This document shows, one piece after another, positions 36,336-47,800 of a stretch of 64,000 nt of DNA. The notes beneath the pieces were generated by a model that was not told the DNA's origin, made no database searches, and saw only the letters and a list, made by a program, of their open reading frames with translations. The DNA is from Stenopsyche tienmushanensis (taxonomy: Eukaryota; Arthropoda; Insecta; Trichoptera; Stenopsychidae), in NCBI GenBank assembly GCA_008973525.1, contig WACJ01000383.1:1-64000 (forward strand), read 5' to 3'. Within the stretch, counting starts at the first letter, position 1. Every line of letters starts with the position of its first letter. The position numbers and the translations under genes are program-made.

Positions 36336-38743
36336 CTTGTACAACTTTAAACGTAAAGTTATTTTTTATATTAAACAAATAGTCTTATTAGTAATTTTTG
36401 ATCAAATTTATCAATGTAATTTCTTAGGCTATTGAAAATCCCAGTTCCGGGATCCCAAGAATGATCCCGGCATAGTCTAATGCTATTGCTAATATGCTAT
36501 TGGGAATAAAAGCATCTTTGCTTTCCGAAATAATTGAGTTTAAGTTTTCCAATTATCAATGCCATCTATTGACATAAAATCTGCCACAATGTATTGGTTT
36601 GTTACAAAGAACAACATTTTAAAAAATAAGCATTATAAAATTATTTAAATTTAGTATAATTATTCAATTGAATTCCATTGCCTTTCGATAGAAGCTCGCT
36701 CATTTTCAGTTGTTAGCACGATTTTAACTAACTAATTTTACCAAGATTGAGCATTACGCTTTGTAATGTTATATCATGAGAACCATTGCATTACTTAGGG
36801 CTTAATATTATTTAAAAATGACTATTTAATATCATATTAATTTTTCAATAAGGATGTGACAGATAAGATGATAGTCTCCCATCTATTTACATATACTAAT
36901 AAAAATGGTGTGAGAGGAGATATCGAAATAAGAAGAGGATAGGAACGCAGAAGATATTCAGGTATCTTTGCATCTACGCTACTTGAAAGAATAGATTAAA
37001 TAAAAAATAATGATTTATTATAATACAGTATAATTTTTACCAGTTTAGATTGGTGAAAATAATGTTTCTCTATGTTATACAATTACAAAATCAAAATATG
37101 AGTACATGAAAGTCCTAAAATCACACTTTCAAATTGATGAAAAAAATCCAATATGGATTATATACTTATTATATAACACTTATTCATAGCTAAATCTGTT
37201 TAAAAGGCCAACTTTGAGCAATTTAATATTTACAGTATGAATAAATTATAAAATTATTTTCAATGAATTTTATTTCTAGCAATGTCTAATCAAATGAGTA
37301 CGATTCTCGGTGTGATTGAAATGTCCATCGTTTTGATTAGACATCGGAAGAAATGTTATATGTTGTAAAATATTATTTCTCACCAAATGTTTAGTGGCTG
37401 GCTGCGAATATAAAATATCATATCACACACTTAAAATTTCAGCTGAGCATTTAAGCTTCAGCCCATTAGTCGAATTTAAATATTTTAATTCATACATTTT
37501 TAATACTAAAGATAGCAAAATCTTAATTGAATTTATAATAGATTTTCTTGTTTAAGAAAATTTTTGTATATTACTCAAAACTATCTTAAAATTATCCAGC
37601 CCAAATACATCCATTATACGCAAATCATTGTGTTAAAACTAATCTTAAAAAAAAATAGAAAAGAAAAAAAATAGATTGGACGTTTTAGGAAGCAGTCGTT
37701 TAAGCAGAAAATTTCTATTTGGAAAATTCATTTTTTTTTTGTCAAAAAAATATATTTGCTCTTCTACTTCCTGATTATCAAGAACTACTTAAATATATAA
37801 GTCCTTTGTCCAATATAGTATAACCATTTACAAGTCTATTGATTTGTCAAGAGGCAAATTTTATTAGATGATACTATAAACAGATATGATAAAAAAATAA
37901 GCGGAAGTTCATCATAAACAAATATGAACTATAAATAAAAATTTAAAGTCATATTGTCAATTCAAGTCTAATCACAAAAGGTGTTGGTAAGTTTGTTTTA
38001 CGTTTTATTAAATTATGCAGACAAGAGTGGCATAGCTAAGAAATTCAACTAAACTAAATATAAAACAATCTGGTGAAAGATATACATTCGATATATTAAA
38101 ATATTTGCTATCATTTAAATCTTTACAAATTACGATGATTATTATTGTTTCAATAAATATATATTGATGGCACATTCACTCATAATCAAAATATATATGC
38201 ATTTCATACGACAAACATATAGAGTTTCATTCATTTTTTTGTTCGTTTTTGCAACTTTAGAATAATTCATATTTCAAAGACGTTTGACTTACAAAATGGA
38301 AAAAATAAAAACAAATTATACAAAGGATATAAAATGATTATAAATAAATGAATGGAATATTAATATGGAATACATTACAAAATATAAATATATATTTCAT
38401 GGAAATAATGTACACAAACTATAAAATATATTTATACAAAAATTTTCATACATTTTATCAGTAATATGTATCATTGCCTGAAATAAAAACAAATATTTTC
38501 ATATTTTCTTACAGGCACATGTCATGATATATTTATACATTATTGTATTTATTGCGAAAAACAAAAGTGTGTACTAAAAATGACAAAGATAGAAACTCTC
38601 GAATATTATTTTTAACATGGATTTTTAAAATTATAAAATAAAACAAATATATTATAATGTCTTTTAGAGACGGCTTATTGATAAATAAATATATTTAGCT
38701 GTGGAAATAAAGTAATTTGGAAATCGTTACAGCACAGCAAAGC
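36336..38743. other. AT-rich 3' flank of MED1, includes its 3' UTR
   Basis: The MED1 3' UTR begins at 38743 on the minus strand. Several AATAAA-type signals exist further down (for example near 38549), so the true poly(A) site cannot be chosen. A perfect inverted repeat, CCGGGATC...GATCCCGG, lies at 36447-36470. No other gene was recognised. Confidence 0.5.
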
Positions 38744-41700
38744 TCATTTTCCCGGACCTACAACTGCTTCATCCATTAGTTCGTCGTCAGTTATGCACGG
38801 TGAATTGGAATGGGGGGATAGTATTAAAGGCGAAGGAGATTTGACTATGTGAACCGAAAGCGAAGGAGTTTGCGCCATAGATGTTAACGGAGGAGTGTGC
38901 CTTCTCGAATTTCCACCCCCTGCTCCCATACACAATGCCCTTTCTGCCATTGACATTTTACTTTTCAAATCGCTTGATTTCGAGCTCGAGCAAGATGAAA
39001 AATCCAATAACATGTCCGACGTATCGTGGGATGATCCCGATAAAGATTTAGTTAAAGACGTTTGTTTTATATCACCACTCATAGACTGACTTTTTCTGGA
39101 CGAATCATCAGGAGGTGCCTTCATTTGAGGCACAGCAAATGTTTTATTTACTCCAGCTTCTAATTGTTTAACAGATTGATTAATCGGATCAGAATTACAC
39201 ATGGACATACTAGAGTAATTTTTTGAATAATCGGTCTTTGATAGAGGATTAGATTCGTCTCGTGAATTACCAGAGCTTTGATGCGATTGTCCAGTATTCA
39301 ATCTACTTTCTATGGATTTCATATCTTTGGAAACATCAGAGGAGCTTTTGGACAAATTACCAAATCCAAAGTTAGATGCTGATTGGCAGTCAGCAGAGTC
39401 GGATGATTTGGATGATGTCAATAGCGGAATAGGATTAGATTGCAACTTGGGACTGGTAGAACTGAGATTGATAGCCGGCTTATTGGAAGAACTCAATGAT
39501 GACTGAGATTTTTGTATTTGATCAGCCATTTTTGAATTGGCAAGATGTTGAAATGAGTACTTTGATCCTAATAAATCTTGGGAACGACCCATATAATCTA
39601 ATAGCTTTGAAGAGTTTTCATTAACTAGATTTCTATTTGATAATGGAGTATTTTCTAACAGTGAAGTAGAAGTGCTATTTTTTTCTGAATTTGATGGATT
39701 CTTAGCTTTGTTATCATCGGAAGATACTCGAGCAGATAATTTAGGAATTTGATATTTACTAGTATCAAGAGATTTTATAAGACCTTCAACAATAAAACTT
39801 TGATCTTTTCCGTGGGACAATGTTTTAAAAGATTTTTCACCATCTATATCATCTCTCATGGGGGCTGGACTCAGTCTTCTTTCATTACTTTTACTTGATG
39901 CAAAAATAGATTTATCATTACTATTGCTAGAACTGCTTTTATTGGAACGTGATTTTTCTCTATCCCTACTGACTTTGGAGAGATCAGTTGCAGAACCAGA
40001 CATTTTTGGTGATCCCGTTGAACTTTTAGAAGTTTTAGGCATGGAAGAGCTTGACATAGAACTGGAACTAGATTTCGTAAAAGGAGATTTTGAACTGCTG
40101 CTAGAAATGTTAGGGGAACTTGACGATTTATTACTACTGGCACTGGAATTATTTTGTGTACTAGAAACATTACTTGAATTAAATAATGCTCCAGTCTTAG
40201 AAGATTGAAGGGCCTGCGGTTTTTTTGAGGCAGGTCCACTTATAACGCCAGGCTTGAGACCAGTGTGAGTTTTAGGAGATCCGGTGCCACTAACAGAATG
40301 CGTAGTAGTGGATTGTTTTGTACTGGACGTAGAGCTACTAGATCCTACATTAGAACTACTGCTAAAATTAGAAGATTTTAGCCCACTGGAAGTAGAGCTA
40401 GGGTCTTTTGTTCTTGTTTTATTAATTGTTATTTTCATACCATCGGAGCTCGGTTTAACCATGTATTCTTGATTTTTGATAGTATCGCTCAATTTTGAGC
40501 TACTGCTGGTACTTCCAGTTCTAGATTCTGAAACTCTATTGGAACTCAAGCTTGTTCGATCTTTGCCGCTGCTACTAGATGAAGATGATCGCCCTGTAAT
40601 ATCAGAATCGGATCCACAATGCTGGGCTGATTTTAGTTTATCTATAACTGCACTCAATGAGCCTTTTCTGTTTCTTACTTGACTAGCTGTTGCGGCTTTT
40701 CCAAGATCTACAATTGGAGAAACAATATTTTCCCCTGATGTAGCTAAAGCTTGTGTATCAGTTAAAGTTACTGACAACTCTAACTGTTTTAATTTAACAC
40801 TGGATGATTTTAACTTTGGACTACTACTCCCAGAGCTACTTGAATATGATAAATTACTAGACTTTCTTTCTTTATCTCGGGAACTAGAGCTCATAGTCAC
40901 TGAAGAGCTATCCTTAGATGAAGAAACTTTTGATAATTTGGATATTTCATAACTACTATTGGATTTTGAAGAAGGTGAACCAGCTGTGGCAGATTTTAAA
41001 GTAGACATACTTGGTTTTCCAGAGCTTCCAGAGCTTGAACTATGTTTTGGAGATGAAATTCCATGATTTTTTGGACTGGAATATCCCGAAAGTGAATGTT
41101 TCGGACTACACTGAACAGGTGAATGCCTTGGACTACTGTGATGGCTTGAAGAACCAGAAGATTTGCTTAAATTTTTTATGCTGCTTGGGCTTCCAGATGT
41201 AGATGATTTAGATATAGAAACAGACCTACCATGAGTAGGACTAGGACTAAATTTTCTCACCAAAGTATTTGGTGAAGACGATCTCAAAAGAGGCGATTGA
41301 GATCTATCTGTAGGTTTTATACTAACAGAAACTGGTTTAGTTAAAGGGTCTTGCTTAGGAGGCAATTTATCAGGTGGACCCATGGGATCTTCTCTACGTT
41401 TTTTCTTTTTTCGATCCTTACTTTTATCACTACTACTTATGCGAGATGATTTACTCGAACCAGATTTCCGTTCGCTTCGATGTCGATCATCAATAGATTT
41501 CGATTGAGAAGAAGGAATAGGAATTATTGTAATGGAACTAGATAAAGTGGTTTGTGGACTAGTCGATATAGGAATAATTTCAATTCCAGGTCTTCTGTCA
41601 AGACCCATACCTGTTAGAGCAGTAGAAAAGTTAGGTGAAGCATTGGGACTAGAAGTAGGAGGAGTAGAGGAAGTGATGGGTGTGATGCTTACTGACGGTG

Positions 41701-41828
41701 GCATATATGCCCCTTCCAACTCCATCAGCAGTGAAGAAGTAGTATTAATTTTAGAACTGCGATGCTCTCGGTTTTCTCGAGATTTTTGCTTATGTTTTTT
41801 AGATTCTAGTGTAGATGTGCTAGTAGCC
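38744..41828 (-). CDS. MED1: MED1 coding exon 10 (Ser-rich C-terminal tail)
   Basis: The acceptor is ttttctttag|GGCTAC. It encodes residues 727-1753 and ends in TGA at 38746-38744. It starts with a basic [14 protein letters not shown] segment ahead of the first internal ATG at 41725, so that ATG is not the gene start. Most of the exon is Ser/Lys/Pro-rich disorder. The conserved islands are [10 protein letters not shown] (near 40660-40625), MKITINKT and the acidic C-terminus, all of which have counterparts in the human tail. Confidence 0.95.
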
Positions 41829-44800
41829 CTAAAGAAAAAAGGCGAATATTAAAACATTTACTACTAAAAATCACGGAATATTATGTTTTTGGATAAATTT
41901 ACAATAACAAAATGAATAAAATTATGTTAATCTTAAAATATTACCTAATGTGACATAAATTTGTAGTGGTTTACGAATTTATGATACACTGGCATTTCAA
42001 AAATTATATAGTTTTATAACGTTTACATAAATTTACACTATTTATAAAAATTCCCAAATGAATTACAAATGTGGACAATATGTTGACAAATTTTGAAGAT
42101 ATTTGAAAATGACGACCAGTACGAAGTTAAAAACGATTTGCTTTACTTAATATTATGTTATCATGCATTATTGCTTACAAATCTGGCCTTTAAAAAGTTA
42201 TTATACAATTATCCAAAGAATAAAAATGTATGCTCACCGAATAACTTCATCCATATCTTGTACATCATTTGTTTCACCGTCACCAGAATTTTCAAATTCT
42301 GAACAACTTGTTTTATTATCGTTAGATGAACCACCTATCAATTCTGTTGGATCTAGACCGGATAATTCAAGATCCGAGGTAAAACCAGGTTGTGACGTCG
42401 GTGAAGCCTGGACCTCTTCGTCCTCGTCATTAGATGAATTCGATTGAGCGATATTTTCATCTTCTTCAGCCTCAGATTCTTCACCAGATTCGGAATTACT
42501 TGACGAGCTTTCCAAACAGACTACTGCATTTTTATTTCTTTTAGCAGAATTTCCCAAATCGAAATCAGCTTTCCGTTTTTTGGGTATTTTAATTTTTTCC
42601 TCGAACGTAGATTGTTGTTGTACTGGAATATTGTGCATTGGAATTTGTGAATTTTGAATTCCATTATTGTTGCCGTTTCCCATTATTGATGCTAAGCTTC
42701 CATCTTGATTTCCAAAAATTGTAAGATTTTGATGAGATTCATTAACATAATTATCTACAAAAAATAATCACAAATCATTATTTAGATAGATTACATTAAG
42801 ATAAGTATTCCAAAAAAATGAAAATTGTTAATATTCGTAATAATTTACTTTGATTGGGATGAGAAGTATAATGTGGGCGCGGAGAGGTTGGTGGCCCACC
42901 AGGTTCGATCCCCCCCGCGCCCCCACTAAAACCCGACCGAGAATCACGTTCCCAGCGTGCAATAAGTGCACGGACTGTTAAAGGTACAGAAAGAGTGCGC
43001 TGTAGTACGCGTGCCAGGTATTCTTCGTAGATAGCATTATTGCCGACACCACCCTGTACTGATACGCGTGGTGCACCTCCTCCTTCGGGCAATTCCAATT
43101 CCAATGTAGCCATTCCACCCTCACCAGGTTGTTCAAGAGACACACTTATATGCTGCCATGAAAGTGCACTAACTTCCACCATAACTGAAGACTCCACATC
43201 TGTGAAATTAAAGTTGTTTATTTAGCTTCTTATCCATGTTAAAAACATATAATTGTTTAAGAATTAAGTGAGTCATATTTGAATATTTGTTTAGAACTAA
43301 TTTGCAATCGTATTGATTTTTATGTTCTTATAAAATATGTATTTACTTCTATCTGATATTTCAGGCGTATTCATCTGCCCATGTTCAATGCATTTGTAAA
43401 CCCATTCTAAACATTTAAAATTATAATCGTATACAGAGAAAAATTTTGCAACAGAATTTGATAAATGTTAATAATTCCAAATCATAAATATAAAAGCCAG
43501 ATATTTATAGGGGTATATTCTAATTATATTTTTCAGAAACAAGCCTAAAAAATATGTTTAAACAATTTAATAAGGTTAGCAGTTTAGTTATGCCCAAATT
43601 ACTGAACCGTGTACATAAATAGTCCATAAATTGTATAATTTCTGATTATTATTATTAGGCTATTTAAATCAATACTTCTGAATGGATTAATAAGGTAAGA
43701 ATTCAAATAGTTAGACAACAGGGATAGAAATACCTTGTTTACTGTTGGGTCGTACACAACTTGAAATTAGGGTGTTGAAAAGAGCTTGTTGTCGAAGGCA
43801 AGCTATAAGGGCTGGGACTTGCCTCGGATGAGTAAATGGTACAGATTCTACTATGCAACCATCAAGCCCTGGTGTCTCAGTGAGGAAATAGCATTGACTC
43901 TGATCAGGTAAAGTCTAAAAAAGAATTTGCATGTATCTGAATAAAAAAAATATGTAAAACAAATAACAACAGAATGTGGATATTAATATTAAAATATAAG
44001 TTACTAACAACAAAAAGTCCTTTGTGAGGACTTATTTCAGTCGAAGCTGCAGTATGTTGAGCCACAAGCGACAGCAGTGATTTCATACCAGGAAGACTAG
44101 TCGAAGTTGAATTTGGAGACATCACAGGATTTCCTTCGGGCTCTCCGGCTGTAGTAATGATTTTTAATAAAGCTCCACATATTGGCATTGCTTGAGAGAG
44201 TTTCAAGATAAAACGAGCCGGTAAAGTTGCACTATTATTTGGACCCATTTGTGCATATGCAGGACCACTAAAAACACAATATTATATTAATGCATCAAAT
44301 TATTTTTAGAATTCTTAACCGATGATAATCATGTCAATAATTTGTATGTATTGAAAAAAAAAATGAAATGAAAGCTTATATACTTGTTAGGCTGTAAGCG
44401 TTGTGGCAGAGTAACAAGAGGAGTAAGCTGTAAACGATGAGCAGCAGCTGATTCAAGCAGTAAAAGAGCTGAAAGCCCTGCTCCATTCATCAATGATTCC
44501 GTTGTGAGTATTCCACCCTGGAGGCGTGCAACTTCATATGGTGAAATAAAATATGTCAGTCGCATTGCATGCCCTAAAATACAAAAATTGAAGCTATACA
44601 TATTTACAGAAAAACTATACAATAAAGAACATTAAAACATTTGTTACACATTAAGATTTTGGCAACTGAAAATAGCCTGCATTTTCCAGTTAAAATTACA
44701 ATTGTGGACTAGATTTTTGGCAACAATATAAAATAAATGTTTATAATAGCAGACTATTTACAATTTAAAATGATAAGTTTATAAAAATAGAATCTTATAT

Positions 44801-47800
44801 ATACATATATGAAGTATATCCTTTTTGCTTTACAATTCTATTTATTATGTGAAAAATATGTTACAAGAATGAAATATTTATCAAACCAAAACCAAGGTTA
44901 TCGAAGTGACACCCCTATGAATTATATTTTATTTCAACTTAAGTGGTCATCTCACTTTATCACATCAAAAAAATTGTATTTTTATAAATTTCATTTATCG
45001 AAAGGACATCTCTCTAAGAAAGTCGTCCACAATTTTGGTGAAGAAATTCGGATTTTTTCAATGCTTTACAGTTAATTTACGTAATGCGCTTGAAGCAATC
45101 ACTCCGTCTAGATTGCACCCCAATGGCTCTGAGACCGCTGCGGTCACAGGCTAGCCCCTATACCTGCTTTTGTTTGCAGGCTAGAGGTTCCTGTTGGGGA
45201 TCTTTCGAAACCGAACCGCTTACTAATAAATGAATAAAAGATTTATCCAATTATTATGACTTAGCTATTCGTCTATACCTTGATTCAATAGAAAATTTGA
45301 GAAATGCCATTTGGGCCACATACTATCACAAAATTTCAAAATTGCAAAAACATTCAAGATCGTTATATTTGTATAAGCAACCTCCCTCTCTTACTGAGAA
45401 AGTTCAGCAAATCTCATGAGCCATTTATGAAGAATTAACGTCTGATAATTTATCGGAAAGATGCCTTGGCTTGTTTCAACGAGTGCGTATAGTCTCTGGT
45501 ACCGAAATATATTTTTTGTGGCAAAAAAATACTAGAAATCGTAACATATATTGCAGCCTGCATTTTTAAAGAAGCATTTAAACTTATTTTAAAAATAATG
45601 GATTGAAAGATGCATTGCGGAGTTTGTGGAGTTGTGCAACGAAGACCATCGAGGCACCGAATCTTCTAAATAAGCTAGAACAGTTCACAGATACGCCAAA
45701 TCAGCCAAAAAAGAAGCGACTGAGGTAGCTGAAGAATTGTTTTATGACGCTGGAATCGCTGATTAGTTGTATATGTCTTTTTACAACAATTTTTTTAGTA
45801 CTTAAAACTTTAAACGTGTTTTTCTCAAAACAACATTTTTGCATGCGGTGTGGAAAGAATTATGAAAAACCTAGTCGCCTATTGGTCTGAAATTTTACGA
45901 GCTTATTTTAAACATATGGCTATGGCAGTTCACAAAACCAGGTCAAAATGTTTATTTTATCTTACGTTTTACATTAAAAAATACCCATAAAAGGTGTTTT
46001 TTTCCAAACTTGTTTTCAAACCATTTTGTTACTTTTAAACAAGTATTAATTAACGATAGTGCGATAGCGACACCCTTACAGATTAAGATCTTATTGACTT
46101 TTTGTTTCAGGTAAACCTGAATGAAAAAATTTTTCCACATCGTGGATTTGCATCTTTTTTGACGTGTCATATCGATATTTTAAAAACGATATAATATATA
46201 TATTTTTTTAATTATGAATTAATTTTTTTAGTATTATATAAGAGTAAACATACCTCCTCTTCGTTTATGTACAAGACCTATGGGACTTTTATGTACTTGA
46301 GCCCATGGATCTTTGAGGCAAGCTTGTAATTGAGCCAATGTGCCAAGGTCCGTTTCGAGAGCAGTCAAAGCACTAAAAGCTTTACATTTAACATTTTTTT
46401 GTGCATCAAGTTGATACACAGCCGTGAGACCTTCCAACTGAGTGGCGAAATCAGTAAAATCTCCTCTGCTAATGCACGATACGAGTTCTTCGCATGACTG
46501 TTGTTCATTCTGACAAAATAAAACATTTTGAATAAGCTTAAAGTGTACATATATAGAAAAATAAGTTTTAACAATACATTGGGTATGTGAATAAGTTCCT
46601 GCTGATTGCTTTGTAGTGTGAAACGTTTTACTTTATTCAAAAGCAATCTGCTGCTGAAGCACATAGAATCTTTGTGGAGACCCACAGTGATTATGCTTTG
46701 GTGGAAAGAATATGCAAAAATTGATTCAATTGCTTCAAAAATAATGATTTTGATGAGAACACAGTGATGAACTTGCAAAATCATCAGGAGTTGATTGGAC
46801 AAGTTTTGAAATGTCTGACGGCATTGGGGATGGTACAAAAGAAAGGACCTGGCATGCCTTACGACTTGATGCCAAAAGATGTAGAAATGCGTCTTTTCGG
46901 ATATGGACAGTTGCTCCAACAGTAAAAAAAGTTTTTTACACCGTATTGTGGCTGGTGATGAAAAGTGAATATACTAAGATAATCCCAAGCATTAGTTAAA
47001 CCTGGCCAAACAATAGTATCAACGCCAAAGCGAAATATTGATGCTTTCAAGCTCATGTTCTGTATTTGGTGGGATCAGCTTGGCATAGTGTATTATGAGC
47101 TACTCTTAACTCAACCAAACCATCACAGGAGATCTCTACCGAGAGTAATTGATTCATTTGGGTAATGAAGCATCGAGCATTGAAATAAAAGCAGCCATAA
47201 TATGTCCAAAGACACTCCAACATAATTTTGCAATAAGACAATGTTAGATCGCATCAGCGGTCAAAATCTATCCGGAAACAATGAAATGGGAAGTTTAATC
47301 CCATCCGCTGTACTCTTTCGACATTGCTCCTTCTGATTAACACTTTTCCGATCGATGATTCATAACCTGGCTGAACAGCACGCAGCAAACAAAATATGAA
47401 TCAATTCTTGGATAGCATCAAAAGACGTGTTGTTTTTTCGACGTGGAATTCACATGCTGCCAGAAAGATGGGCAAAAATAGTGGCTAACGATGGACAATA
47501 TTTTAATTGACTTGTCTTTTATTTTTAACAATAAAAGATTTATTTTTACGACAATCGGCATGCACTTATTCAAACACCCAATATATAAAATATGCAATTA
47601 TGCTAAAATATAATTAAAAATTTAGTTTGTATACCTTTCCCTCGTGATGAATTTTGACATCTTTAACAGCTCCACTAGGTTCTAATAATATTTCTAAATA
47701 GAACATATCTGATGATATGAATAAATCAACTCCAGAGGCACCAACCATAAATTTTAGACTGAAAAATACATTGCTTGAATGAAATGAAAATAAAAACTAT

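Noticed and set aside
39858..40208. 116-codon plus-strand frame rich in Leu/Glu
   Set aside because: It is the antisense of the Ser-rich MED1 tail. Such sequence gives long Leu-rich antisense frames by composition alone.
46365..46919. 184-codon open frame on the minus strand
   Set aside because: It runs from MED1 exon 4 through its acceptor into the antisense of the mariner element. Exon 4 is set by splice sites and homology, and the rest is a shadow.
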